Under the pieces are notes generated by a model. That model did not search any database. It was not told where the DNA came from and was given only the letters and a program-made list of their open reading frames with translations. A program made the position numbers and the translations under genes. Shown piece by piece: positions 10,923-22,317 of a stretch of 64,000 nt of DNA (its first letter is position 1; each line of letters begins with the position of its first letter). Source of the stretch: Tigriopus japonicus (Eukaryota; Arthropoda; Copepoda; Harpacticoida; Harpacticidae); assembly GCA_010645155.1 (NCBI GenBank), contig CM021317.1, positions 3,402,015-3,466,014 of the forward strand, written 5' to 3'.

Positions 10923-11658
10923 GGCATTGATTTAAGTTCTATGGATGAGAAAATTCTTATGATTTTGGTTTCTTCATGGTGATTATTTCCCTCCCTAAGA
11001 TGATATTGATGCGTCTAAAGTTTGGGTTTTGGTCCCCAGTTACCAGAAACTTCTTGATTTTGTTATGAGTGACATCTGATTTCTCTGTTCCTTTCTTTTT
11101 CATTCAGTGTAGCCAAAGATATTTTATTTCATACACTTTTTCATATCACACCAAAGTAATGAACTAGCTTGTTGTAAAGTCCTGTAAAATCTGATATGAA
11201 AATTCAAAATTATGGTTAATGGGCTGTATTTTTTTCTTCAATGTATCATTTTTTGGAGATGGTTGGATCTGAGGGTAGACGGGCAAGATTCTTTTTGGAC
11301 TTGACACGGAATATTTGGCAAGCCTGAGACAGTGTTTATTTACGTCTCGACGACAGTGACCAAGAAATGGAACACAAAAGAGAAGTTTGACCTTTTGCCA
11401 ATGATTTTTCTCATTCGCAAAACAACACTTGGCTGTAATTTATTTTTAACCTCTACAATTTCAAGCAAAATAAGTGAAAGTTTGAAATCAAGAGATGTCC
11501 AAAACAATAGTTTATTTACGAGGTCCTGCTGTTGGTTAAGATTAATATGGATCTTTTACAAAGGAGTACTGTTCTTCCATGGAACAGCTTTAAATAAATA
11601 TAGACAGATAGAGAGAGGCTCAATATGAAACACCTGACAATTACTACAATTTTGATAT
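10923..11658. other. Intergenic; holds the 3' end of the GPCAT-like gene
   Basis: No gene seen. TTTATT at 11511-11516 (AATAAA on the minus strand) lies about 143 bp after the stop codon of the minus-strand gene at 11659 and is a candidate poly(A) signal. Confidence 0.4.
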
Positions 11659-14593
11659 TCAAACATCCTTCTTGGCTTCAGGAGGCATTTGGGCGGCTAG
11701 TTCCTCTAGTTCTGAAATGTAAATAACATACTTATGCAAGGTTAATGTAACTAGATTTTTCTTAACAATCCTCACCTTTCTCATCGAGATCAGATTTGGA
11801 AATTTTGACAATATCGCTTCCATCCTCAGAGGAACCACTGCCATTATTGGCGGCCTTATTCTCGTCAGAGTCGTCCTCTAACTTCTCCAAGATCTCGATC
11901 AGTTCAATGGCTTGAGATTCGTTCAAGTTGAGGTGATCCAACGAGTCCAGAAAGATGTCGTCGTCCTCATCTTGAGGTTGGTCGCTTGATTTGGGGGGTC
12001 TTTTCAGTTCGGCAGACGATTCGTTTCCGTGTTCAGCCTTCACTTTGTCTTTGGACACGATTTCTTGGCCAAATTTCATGTTATACCTACAAACCAATCT
12101 CCATGAAGTTCTCAACCAAAGAATGTCTTTCATAATCAAAAATGTTACCGTTTGCTGAACACCTCAACGTAATAAGAGGCTCCATTCCATGTGGCCCACG
12201 AGAAGATGGTGATCAAGTAGATGACGCTCACACTGTAGTTCAGGAAGATCAAGTAGGGAGGGATGAGTGTAAAGATAGTATAGACCAATTGAGACACGAC
12301 AAAGATGATCTTGGTCTTCCATTGATCCGGATCCATCTCCTCATCCTTCCTGAGAACCTTGAGCTGAACACAGACCTTGTTCACGAGTTTTCTGGCGGGA
12401 TTCTTTTTGTCTTGGGACAAATAACGAAGACTTGTGGTGAGTTCGGGATCGGCATCCAATTGAGGCTTGAACAGATATTCCGTGGCCACGAGATACATGA
12501 TCTGCCAACACACATAGATCCCAACAGCCGAGAAGAAATAAGGTCCGAAACTGATGGAAGTGTTCTCTTGGACAGCGTTGCAAGGGATCAAGTCCCAGCG
12601 GAGCAAATGACAAAGCAGGGGAGGAAAAGCATGAAGAAAGAAAGACGTGACCTTGTCCAGATCATGGAAGACTAATGAGTTCCTCCAGACCACAATAGCC
12701 GAGGCCAGAGGGCCCATTGAAGCGGCAAAATTGGCCACAAACCACACCAAGTGATCCGGATAGAAGAAAGTCTGGATCATGCACGAGAAGTTGACCAGAT
12801 AACAAAAGTCCAACATGAAGAACTGGAATTTGGCCTCTTTGTAGTTGACATACCGCAACACGAATAGGAAAGTCATGAGGAGCTGATAATAGGATTGAAA
12901 CCAAGCAGGATGTCTGAAATGTTTCAAATCAATCATGATTCTCTTTTTTATATTGGTTCCATATCTTCATCATTACCTCATGATAATCCACTCTGTGAAA
13001 GTGATGACCAGGACTCCCAAAGTGAATGAAAACTTGTCAATCATTTTGACTTGAGGCTCCTCTTTCAAATGATCTCGTATCCTTTTGTTTGGATCACCCG
13101 TGATGGCTTCCCGAATCTGCTTCTTAGTCCTGTGACAAGGTCCATTGCTCTTTAAATTCGAAGCATAGACAAATTGATGCACTTTCAATCTTACTTGAGA
13201 GGAACTTGCTTCCCGGCATCGATAAGCTTCTGTCTGGCCTCCTTGATCTTGTTGGTCTGCATGTTGAGGCTCTGAATGGTCTTTTCCAAAATGAGTTTTC
13301 CATTTTCTCCGATTCTAAAAAGCGAAAAGTACATCTTTGTTCCGACCACTCGAGTGAATATTGATGGAGCTCAAAGTCACAAGCAATAAAACAACGCCAC
13401 CATTTAAAATTACACCAGAAAGCCTTCATCATTCTTATTACTAGGGACGGGCAAAAAGTGCAAATCAAAAGAAGCTTTTGGTTACCAAAAGTTGCACAAA
13501 AATCAGCCCAAAATCGTAAAATAAAATGAAGAAAAAGTCATAAGCGCAAATAAAAACCAAAAAAGCGCAAATAAAACTAAAAATTTCGCAACAAACTGAA
13601 ATTTCTGAAACAAGAAGCTGCAGATACTTTTTTGTCATCTGCTTGTTATTTTTCAATCTTGAAGAGCAAAATTTAGATAGTGAAGTAATAGTAATCAATA
13701 CTATGCTAGCCTATGCTGGGAGCCGTAAAATCAGATTTAGTTTTCAAATTTGAAAAAAAAATCTTCCAAAAGTAAACATTTTCAAAGAAGAAATGGCAAA
13801 CTCTCAACAATTTCTTCATTTTAGGACGAATTCGTAAAAAAATCGTGCCAATATAGGAGGAAAGTGCAAAAAGGCAAATAAATGCGTTTAAGTTACCAAA
13901 AATCTTTTCACACTTTTTGCCCGTCCCTACTCATTACAATAAACTTCATTATCGGTTTTTGCTTCTCTGAATCGAAACTGACCCAAAAATGTCAGCCCAA
14001 AGAACTATTCGCCTATCACTATGTTGAACTCTTTCTCTCCCGACTCCAATATTCCATAGTACACTTGAAAGTGCGTCTCCTTGTAAACCCTTCTCATCAT
14101 GAAATGCCTTCTTACCTGAATTGAACGATCCGATTGTTGCCCGTGATGACATGATAGAGCTTATCGGTGCTTCTCGTGAAGGCATCCTTCATATTTTCAG
14201 ACATCTCGCGCCTGAAATGATCCACGGCTTCTCTCACGTCATGAACCAAATGTCCTGTGAAACATAAACACAAGCACAAAATCAAGTTTTTGACTGAGAC
14301 TGCCTTCCTCCTTCCTTCTGCTCCTCTTACATAACCCAATGGGTCTCTCGAGATAAGAAGCCTAGAGTGCGTCTTTGACTTCCTTTTCGCCTCAGAAGTA
14401 CACATTGGCCCTGCCAAAAAAGGCTGAAATCCAACCTGACGTCAGTGTACAATGTACATAGTATTTATTTACCTCTCGGCGATGAGGACAGTTCTTGTAG
14501 TGTTTGATCCCTAGATTGGGCGGTTTCTCTTGAAGGTAGAGAGGCGGGCATCGAATGGGAGGCCCCTTCGAGGGTGTCGGGATGATCAGTCAT
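11659..14593 (-). CDS. Glycerophosphocholine acyltransferase-like membrane protein, copy A
   Basis: Seven exons on the minus strand: 14593-14473, 14254-14116, 13314-13195, 13129-12977, 12913-12149, 12086-11776 and 11711-11659, giving 553 residues. All joins are GT-AG and in phase. The large fifth exon carries several hydrophobic segments and the landmarks RHPAWFQSYYQ, FMLDFCYLVN, LLCHLLRWDLIP and WNGASYYVEVF. I recognise these as the GPCAT/DUF2838 family (yeast Gpc1 is the characterised member, which acylates glycerophosphocholine with acyl-CoA to make lyso-PC). The N-terminal third is charged and cytosolic-looking. The C-terminus is acidic and includes LNESQAIELIEIL, which is shared with copy B. 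Unlike copy B, the membrane exon is unsplit and a small last exon is added. Family assignment is from memory of motifs; activity in this animal is inferred. Confidence 0.82.
13442..13929. mobile_element. hAT-like nonautonomous element in GPCAT copy A intron 2
   Basis: Ends are TAGGGACGGGCAAAAAGTG and the complement at the right. Flanks CTTATTAC (13434-13441) and CTCATTAC (13930-13937) match at 7 of 8. The length is 488 bp, with many GCAAATAAA-type repeats and no transposase. It shares its termini with the element at 54166-55467 and lies between the second and third coding exons of the GPCAT-like gene, in the intron 13315-14115. Confidence 0.85.
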
Positions 14594-14938
14594 GGGTGGA
14601 TTGGTAAATTTCACAAGGATGCTCTGCACATATGGGAGTTGGGAACGTTTGCTCTGTCACTCTTTCACCTTACTTATTTCGTCGTCTTTGTTTTGAGACT
14701 CACTTTTTGAGGTCAGGGTGACGACTGAACTGGAGGAAAGGCACCTTTGGCTGAATGGAGCTGTAGACTGAGCTTGAGATATTAGGTTTCATCACCCGAT
14801 ATGATATACTGACGTCACACCTAGTCATTTATGGTAAATATGAAAAACGTGTACATTCATAATTTAATGACTTTGGGCATGGCAATGACAATATTTGATA
14901 AGGCGTGAGTACTGATGGGACGAGCCGAGCTTTTAGAG

Positions 14939-15405
14939 TACTGATGCGAACATATTGGCCGTTTATTTGTTTGTTTGCATATTTGTTTGGGTTTTTAAAA
15001 TCTTTGTTTGTTTGGGGGTAAATTTGTATCTTTCCAAATAAAAACAGTGTTGCCGTCATGATTTGTCGTGATTTGTAAAAGTGATTGTATAATGATTATT
15101 TTTTCCACAATAACTGATAAAATTGAAAGCATTAATTGGTCCAAGGGATATATTGCATACAACTGGAACACTAAGTTTTGACAATTGAAAGTTTTCAAAA
15201 CCTTTATTTTCTTTTGACCTTTCTCAACATGAGAGCGGTGTAATTTTTAGCAACCCTATTTTTCCGGGTGACCTAAACAAACAACAGCTGTTGACTTCTC
15301 TTTCCAATTTGTTTGTTTTTTATTTGTGATTTATATTTGTTTGGTATGTTGTCGTTTGTTTGTCTTTGTTTGTTATTTGTTATATTTGTTTGTTTCCTAT
15401 CAGTA
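14939..15405. mobile_element. hAT-like element rich in GTTT/TTTG, copy 1
   Basis: The element begins TACTGATGCGAACA and ends with TCCTATCAGTA. It is flanked by a perfect 8-bp duplication TTTTAGAG (14931-14938 and 15406-15413). The interior has long TTTG/GTTTGTTT runs at both ends and a central unique part. A second copy in the same orientation follows only 30 bp later. Just upstream, TACTGATGGGACGAG (about 14909) resembles the end of the element at 17392, so this copy may itself have landed in an older one. Confidence 0.82.
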
Positions 15406-15435
15406 TTTTAGAGGCTTGAGGCCGATAGATGCCAG

Positions 15436-15902
15436 TACTGATGTGAACAAGTCGGCCATTTGTTTGTTTGTTTGTAAATTTGTTTGGGTTTTCAGAATCT
15501 TTGTTTGTTTGGGGTAAATCTGTACCATTCCCAAATAAAAACAGTGTTGCTGTCATGATTTAAGGTGATTAGTAAACCCAAGTATCTAAGGATCATTTTC
15601 GCCACAATTATTCGTGCTTGTGAAAGAATTGATTGGTTCAAAAGAGATAGTTCATATAACTGGAGCTCTTGGTTTTGACTATAGAAGGTTTTCAAAACCT
15701 TTAAGTTACTTTTGACCTTTTTTTTCTCACCTAAGGGGTGACACCTTTGGCAGCCCTGATTTGTTGAAGACCAAAACATTCTACAACTGTTGAATTCTCT
15801 TTCCGATTTCTTTGTTTTTATTTGTGATTTATATTTGTTTGGTATGCTGTCGTTTGTTTGTCTTTGTTTGTTATTGTTATCTTTGTTTGTTTCCCATCAG
15901 CA
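15436..15902. mobile_element. Second copy of the TTTG-rich hAT-like element
   Basis: Colinear with 14939-15405 along its whole length: TACTGATGTGAACA start, CCAAATAAAAACAGTGTTGC block, GTTTGGTATGCTGTCGTTTG and TTCCCATCAG near the end. The copies differ by many substitutions. No clear 8-bp duplication flanks this copy, so it may be older or have lost its right edge. Confidence 0.7.
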
Positions 15903-16537
15903 AAAAGAATCCCTTGTGTCTGAATTTGTCGTTGAATCCAAGGACTTGAATGAGGACCGAAAGAAAATCATGAAGCAAGTGAATTTTAGGGGGCTTTCAT
16001 GGCTTACAGATGTGTTTTAGGTGTTATATCTTGGTTATATGCACAGTTGGGGATGATACAATGACACTTTGAACAAAGAAACGGACCAAGAAGACTTCTT
16101 TATTCTCGTCATCCCAGTACTGTTTTTGCTGAATCTGTTTTGAACATTATCTCTTCTTGCACCAAGTACACTTCTCTTGTAGAATATTTGTGTTCCAATG
16201 GTCATTTATTCTAAAGCACATTTCAGAAATTGTAAGACGGATTTTCAATTTGCTTGGAAAGAACTTTGCCAATGTATATTTGATCTGAAATCCAAGCCAG
16301 AAATAAATGCCAAGGTAAAGCCAGATCATAAGCAAAACTCGGAAAATTACTGTCAATAGCTTGAAAAAAGCACCAATTGTGCAATTTTTAGTGAGTTTTG
16401 TTGGATTAGGTTGTCGTCAATATGATTGTCTTTGTTAACTACACATGTAATAAATATTTCTTTCATTTTTTTCGTTACTAAACACCATAAATTGTGTTGA
16501 CCTCTTCTTGCAAAATGCGATCGTGGCACTCCAGTTA
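15903..16537. other. Intergenic, nothing recognised
   Basis: AT-rich sequence without domain-bearing frames. The frames at 16147-16544 on the minus strand are short, hydrophobic and low-complexity, and I do not support them as genes. Confidence 0.4.
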
Positions 16538-16983
16538 TTGACACGTTGAAGTCGCCCGAGCTGATTGTGGGCCGGCGCGAGAGCGCTTAAAAATTCAAAA
16601 CAAGGCTTTCCACCAAAACATGTTCCTTTGCTAATTGATTAAGCGTGCTATGGTGAAAGGTTGGGCCAAATTTTGAAAAATTTCATTAAAATGCGTTAAT
16701 TTGAGCCTCCCAAATAGGGAAACAGGACTAATGAGACTTACAATAATGTCTAAAATGACCATGTGAATCAAAAGATGTGAATCAAAAGAGAAACAAAAAC
16801 ATTACATTACATGTACACACTAGGACGATACCTTTTCCTAGAAAATATTAATGAACAGAGATTCGATCTGATGAAGGCTGTTAAGAGGAGGTAGCACATT
16901 AGTAAGGAAGAAAAGCAGAGAGAAGAAAGAAGGAATTTTGAACAATTGTAAAGAACATTGTTGTGACACAACATAGTTTTCTT
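16538..16983. repeat. Dispersed repeat (relative of 5084-5840)
   Basis: Shares GGGCCGGCGCGAGAGCGCTT, GGGCCAAATTTTGA, GAGCCTCCCAAATAGGGAAA and ACACAACATAGTTTTC in order with the block at 5.1-5.8 kb. It has one copy of the unit duplicated there and lacks about 190 bp of its middle. Confidence 0.75.
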
Positions 16984-17330
16984 TCACCCGGACCTCACAT
17001 CCTCACCATTACCCTAAATTTAGAGTATCTTGAGACAAATCTTCTTCTTGTTAAGAAGACTCGGACAATGTAATGACAAACATCTTAGAATCACAAAACA
17101 CATTGCAAAGAAGAACATTTGTCTGGGACAAAGTGCCAGTGCCATATTTTGTCTTCTTTATTATTCATTCAACCAAGGAATATGAGATAGCACTGGGGCA
17201 GTCACCTTAAGGACCTTGTTCAGAGGCCCATATCAGCAAAAAAGTTTAGATTTCATTCTGATTCCATTCCAAAACAAGATCGTGTTGTGACTCAGCATCA
17301 ACAGCTAAAATATTAAAAATCAGCATCGAG

Positions 17331-18364
17331 GATTTCGAGTTGGCAGTGCTGCCATATTTTATGGTAGTTAAGGTTTATTGCCTATTGAAACTACTGATGG
17401 GGCCGATACCAGCAATGTCTCATACAGTATGAGACCAGACCAATACAATGAAAGTCTCGCTGGTCTTGATTCCGACTTGAGACCAAGTGAGACATGCGAA
17501 GTGTTGCCAAAATTGCTCAAATTGGGTTTTGCCTTTTTCTGTGGCGTTCGAATGGTTTAAATTTGAAGGCACAATATACCTAGATTTATTTTTCCGTTGT
17601 TTTAAACTTAAACAATAAAAATTTCAAAGCAAGGAACAGCTCGTTTATTCCACAACTTGGCATAACATGTTGGCTTCAGAGTTTTGAAGAAAAATACCTG
17701 AAGGACCGCTGAAAGTGTGACGTGAAATCTTATTCATTAACACCAAAACTTATGTTATATCCCCAAATTGCTGGAGAATATTTCATTTAACAATTGCTTA
17801 TGTTATTACGTTTCAATGCAAAATTTTATATAACTCATTAGTGCAACGTTGTTATTTGAAATTTCCATTTGCTAAAGCCCATCAATATTGAAATCAGGTG
17901 GCAAATCACGACATCATTACCATATTCTAGTCAACCTAGCTAAGAAGTGTGACTAGCACCTAAGATTTGAATATCAAAAGAATCATATTGAAACAGACCA
18001 TTTCGGTTAAAATAGCTACTTGATACGGCGTCAATAAAGGTCATGGTCTCAATGCATAATACACATACCTCAAAAGAGAGTTAGTTAGATTTTGATTACA
18101 CGCTTCAACAAAATTGTTGAACACGAATAGGTACAATCAGTGGTGGGCACCTTTTGTAGCTGTCATTTCGTTTGTAAGATTTGATGCCGTCTTGATGCCA
18201 GCTTCTGAGAAGTATTAATTGAGACCGGCATTAGTTGGTCTCATGTATTGGAAATACCGTCTCGTCCCATCACTAATTGAAACGTTTTGTTGTGGTCAGA
18301 TTTTTGACCATAAAAACCAAAGTGGCAAAACTCTGCCAAAAATCTAACTCGAAATACATCAGTA
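17331..18364 (+). mobile_element. GAGTTGGCAGTGCTGCCA element, split by a later insertion
   Basis: The left half (17331-17391) reads TTTCGAGTTGGCAGTGCTGC. The right half (18284-18364) ends AACTCGAAATACATCAGTA. Together they form one unit of the family seen intact at 19027-19170 and 44565-44703. The 884-bp element between them is flanked by ATTGAAAC, and removing it plus one flank restores continuity with the relative at about 44610-44650 (TTGAAAAGCTC... GTGGTCAGATTTTT). Confidence 0.8.
17392..18275. mobile_element. hAT-like nonautonomous element, 884 bp, nested
   Basis: Begins TACTGATGGGGCCGATACC and ends GTCTCGTCCCATCACTA. It is flanked by the perfect 8-bp duplication ATTGAAAC (17384-17391, 18276-18283). 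Subterminal inverted GAGAC/GTCTC motifs sit near both ends. There is no transposase frame. It inserted into a copy of the GAGTTGGCAGTGC element. Confidence 0.87.
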
Positions 18365-18853
18365 GGTAAATGTGCTTGAAGTGCTTACAAGCTTTCAAGT
18401 GCAGCTGATAATTGTTGCTTGGCCAAAATCCTCTTCAAGCTGCAGCTTGTTCCCATCAGTAGTACCTAAAGGCTTTAGTAGTACCAAGATCACCAAATAA
18501 ATTTTTACCCCATGCGAAAAACAGTTTTAAAATGGCATCAAAAATTCCCATTTAGCAGCTATGGTTTTTGTTGTGGTTGAATCTAGGAGCCGAAGCACAA
18601 AAGAATGGACATGGCTTTTCTCCTCAAAATGCCTTAAACTGCCATGGAATTTTACAAATACTCAACGTGGGATGATTGAATGATATTCTTTAAAAGTAGA
18701 TCTAGTTCTAAAATTGTACCTAGTAGCTCTAATGCTCAACAGTTGAATCAGCAAATTAGTAGATGTGAAGTCAAACCCGTCACGCTGGCAAGTTGTTGCT
18801 ACTGAAGGACCACTGTTTACTAGAGTCTCTACCGGTCTCTACCGTTTGCGTTG

Positions 18854-19170
18854 TAGTGATGGCCCTGGGTTTCGAGTTGGCAGTGTTGCCACTTTTTACT
18901 CGAAGTGTAGTTGCTGTTAAAATAGGCGGGTTGTTATCAACTTTTTGAACAAAGACCTAGACAGGGACCAATATGGCAACACTAAAACTATTTCGAGTTC
19001 GAGTTCGATTGGTAGTTATAAAAATGGATTTCGAGTTGGCAGTGCTGCCATATTTTACTTGGAGATTAGGTGCTTTGCCCTTTGAGAAGTTTAGTAGTGG
19101 TAAAGTTTTTGACCCTTAAGGACCAAAATGGCAAAATTATGGCATAATTCGAACTCGAAATCCATCAGTA
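18854..19170 (+). mobile_element. Dimeric GAGTTGGCAGTGCTGCCA element
   Basis: Two related units lie in tandem, each starting with TTTCGAGTTGGCAGTG and containing a TGGCAA (unit 1 with CACT) motif near its end. The outer ends are TAGTGATGG and CCATCAGTA. The same two-unit layout occurs at 44397-44703 and, inverted, at 42617-42816. A fragment lies at 48259-48320 and another near 22220-22260. Ends of this type and the duplication around the 44.4-kb copy suggest a hAT-like MITE. Confidence 0.75.
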
Positions 19171-19259
19171 GCGTTTAGGCGTTTACTGAACCCTCTGTGA
19201 GTGGCTTTTTGACTAAATTACTACACAACTCTTTCATTCTCAATCTTGAAGCGAGATCA

Positions 19260-19913
19260 ATGGATGATCGAACTCATCAGTTTCTCTCGCAACATCTACC
19301 ACCTCCACCATATCAGCCTCCGGAATTGGTATTTAGCACTCGATTTTGGCTACACGCTGTCTCCTAAACAGGGTTGGTTTGCGGGATGGTCCACTTCTAA
19401 ATTATTGGGATATTCAAGTTTCTGAACCCTCTTTGCCCTCTTTTTACCAATAAGATCAGTTAATTCAATCATTTTCGTACAATTATTGTTTCAAGGCTAA
19501 CTATTTTTCAAACTCAAATCTTTTTGTTGCGTACACTTCATAGAACACTCTCTCAAAAACCAGAAAATTGCTTCAGGATCACAAGATAACGTCTGGACCT
19601 TCAATCCAGACTTTGTAAGGAACAAGCACTTCATTCTGTCCTTTTCCATTTTTAGCATCAACGGGCAAATGCCATGGTCAAAAGCGAGCTTGAGCTTGCG
19701 ACGGAAGCTGTGACGACACTTATTAAAATCATTAAGGACCTAAACGGACCAGGTCGACAGGAGCGAGCTAACCATGCGGTATCCATAGCTAAAGGAGCTG
19801 CGGTGTCTGCCCGTCAGGTGGCCAACGTCACAGCAACTCCTGATGCCTTGCAAAATGCCGCCATTGCTGAGCAGACGGCAAATAACGCCGAAATGATCCT
19901 GACATTTTTGTAA
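19260..19913 (+). CDS. Small protein of unknown function, two exons
   Basis: Exon 1 (19260-19328) encodes 23 residues starting MDDRTHQFLSQHLPPPPYQP and contains a PPPPY stretch, a possible WW-domain ligand. A GT-AG intron of 327 bp follows, then exon 2 (19656-19913), giving 108 residues in one phase. Exon 2 codes for an alanine-rich, probably helical segment (AKGAAVSARQVANVTATPDA) ending AEMILTFL. I recognise no family. The ATG sits in ATCAATGG, a fair start context. It lies between the two GPCAT-like genes on the opposite strand. The alternative is a single-exon frame starting at the internal ATG 19674. Existence as a gene is moderately supported by the in-phase splice and amino-acid composition, and there is no independent evidence. 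Confidence 0.5.
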
Positions 19914-20281
19914 CCGCTTCAATGCAAGATATATTAAATGGAACTTACACTCAAAAGGGTTGGGCGATGGCAAATCCTTGTGATCCCTGGACGGGATTTT
20001 CCATAAGGCATAATTGTAAGATGTTTTTAGGCGTAGTTCATTGCCATGTTATTTATAATTATGATCACTGAAGTAAATTGTATGAAAGGGGAAAAGTGGC
20101 TCTCCACAATGTTTACAGTTTTTCCACAATGTTCACAAAGCCATTTCTTCAGAGGAGTCGTCGCGGTGATTTAATGAACTATGGAGTTTTTTGGCGTAAA
20201 ACGGAAGGCCCATACATCTTTAGAGGTATTTTGTTAAAACGGCTTTCGTAGTTCCAAGCTGTTTTGGCTATTGGAATTCAT

Positions 20282-20594
20282 TAATAATTCATTAATCTCT
20301 TTATTGCAATTCTTTTTTATTTTTATTTATTTATTTTTTTCTTTTTTTTTGATTGTGGGTGCTAGGGTCGGAGGTTTGAGCCTCGCCCGGCCAGCGAAGC
20401 CAACCATCACATCTTCCAAATCATTTCCGAAAGGCAATCTCGTGTCCGGTATCAGATTGGTTCTCCGTCTGTGGGTGTGGATTAGCGTCTAAAAGTTTCC
20501 TTGAGAGAGGTCGGGGAGGAGAATCGAATCTGGGACCTCTCCCACTACAGGAAACTGCGCTAACCACAGCACCACGTCTCCTCCCTTGGTTTGC
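20282..20594 (-). mobile_element. tRNA-derived SINE
   Basis: The minus-strand 5' head (plus 20583 downward) reads GGGAGGAGACGTGGTGCTGT, then GGTTAGCGCAGTTTC (A-box-like) and AGATTCGATTCTC (B-box-like), closing with TCCTCCC, which pairs with the first seven bases like an acceptor stem. The cloverleaf is otherwise imperfect. The low-coordinate end is a T-rich tract (A-rich tail on the minus strand, about 20306-20351). TAATAATTC occurs at 20282-20290 and 20595-20603 and may be the 9-bp target duplication. Confidence 0.65.
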
Positions 20595-20854
20595 TAATAA
20601 TTCTTGAACAGAGGTATTGTGTTGAGGATCTGGTTCAAGGACATCTCAAACCATTGTGCAAGACAAATGCGTTAGAAATATTTGAAAAAAGAGCAATCAA
20701 TGTCGCTTGTAATACTAGTGAAAGCATTTTGAGCCTTTTAAAACATTCATCAATGCATCAACTTTTAAGATGACCGTAAAACCTGTTTAAAACAACAAAA
20801 TCATCGCCAGTGTGAGAAAAAGGCGGAGAAGACAGAATGGAGTGGATATCAATT

Positions 20855-21626
20855 AGTAACATTACCCGTAACGTCACTTCAGAGCATTCAGGATCAGAAT
20901 TTTTTTATTGCACTCTAAGTATTAAGTTACATAAAATTGTTTCAATCATATTGTTATTTGTGTCAAAGAAAATATGATCCATGTTTGTTGTACACTCTTA
21001 TCAATGTTATTCAATCATTGAATCCCTATTTTAACATTTGCCGCCCTGAACATTTTTACCTCTGCTGCCCTGAATTTTATGCCTGGGCCCTAGAGCAGTG
21101 CTGGAGGGTCCTTGCCTTATAATCAGGAATGCTGCCAACAGCGACAAGACGGTCCATTTCAATGAAAATACATGTTTTCTGTCGGCCAATTTCCATGAAT
21201 GTTTTTGGGGCAATCAGGCTACACAATGACTCAGTGACTTAGAAACGTGCGATTTTGCAACATGAAATAGAATTACGTACAAAGCATGCTCTTGAATGCA
21301 CCAAGCGTATCTGGTGACCTTTTGTTCAATTCTTTCACAGCAAACCTGTTAAGTCAAGTCTTCCACTCAATTGAAGCAGGACTGACGAAGTGTACCTCAC
21401 TCGACCACATTAAACTTTAAACATTTCTAAGTATAGTCATGTAATTAAAAAAATTAGCGGGTTTTCAAGATGTATCAGCAAGGCGCAATTTCATGCATTA
21501 TATTTAATAGAAACTGGAAACGTTAGGCTATTGTGAAAGTAAGTAACCGAACTTTGGCCAAATTTTGATTAAAGCCAGATTGGCCGTGATGGCAAAACTG
21601 ATCGGAGGGGTCCGGTAATGACCCTT
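20855..21626. mobile_element. 772-bp interspersed element, copy 1
   Basis: About 97 percent identical by eye to 40091-40863 over its full length, including GTAACATTACCCG at the left and CCGGTAATGACCCTT at the right. The outermost bases form a weak inverted repeat around CATTACC. Left flank ATT, right flank ATG. There is a short minus-strand frame within both copies (about 21031-21213), but no recognised domain. Its superfamily is not known to me. The other copy proves mobility. Confidence 0.85.
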
Positions 21627-22317
21627 ATGTCTAAAGTTTATATTTGATGTGGATCAGGCCATCTGGCAATGGTGGCTGTAATTTTGATTTGATTTAGATG
21701 AGTCAGGCAAGAAATGTATGTGCATGAGTCATTTTGAATGTTGCACAAGTGTCATCATCCTCAACAGAAATCCTGAATTATCGCTACATGCCCATCCTGA
21801 TCAATAGGGCTAGGGAAAATTTTTTTTACAATAATGATTTATTTAATTTAATTAATAATTTTTTACATTTTTTGCCAATTTCACGTGAAAATAACAATTT
21901 TGTTTTATTTGACATTTTTGGAAAATTTCAACATTTTCTTAACATTTTTTGTACTTTTTGCTCAAAAATGTCATCCCAAAACCGGTTCTGAGGGACCAAT
22001 TAATCAAATGAAGGCTTGAAATTTCCCGCCAAAATTTCCCGCTAAAATTGTCATTGTTCAACTTCACATTTTACGATGCCAATCAATTAAAATCTTTGGA
22101 GAGGGGAAAAAGTGCCCTTAAAGTTTCTTTTTGTTATTGTGATAAAGTTCATATCAGAAACTTTGTGACCCTTGTTTCCGTGATTATTTTACGTGGGCTA
22201 AATAGCTATGTGTAGAGTAAAGTATGTTTTAAGTTGGCACTGTTGCCATTATTTACTCAGACTTTAATATCTATTGCCTTTCAAAGGGTCTGATGAATGT
22301 GCTATCTGACTTATAAC

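Noticed and set aside
20498..20583. Functional tRNA gene
   Set aside because: Acceptor ends pair, but the T-arm and anticodon arm are poor and a T-rich tail follows, so a SINE is the better call.
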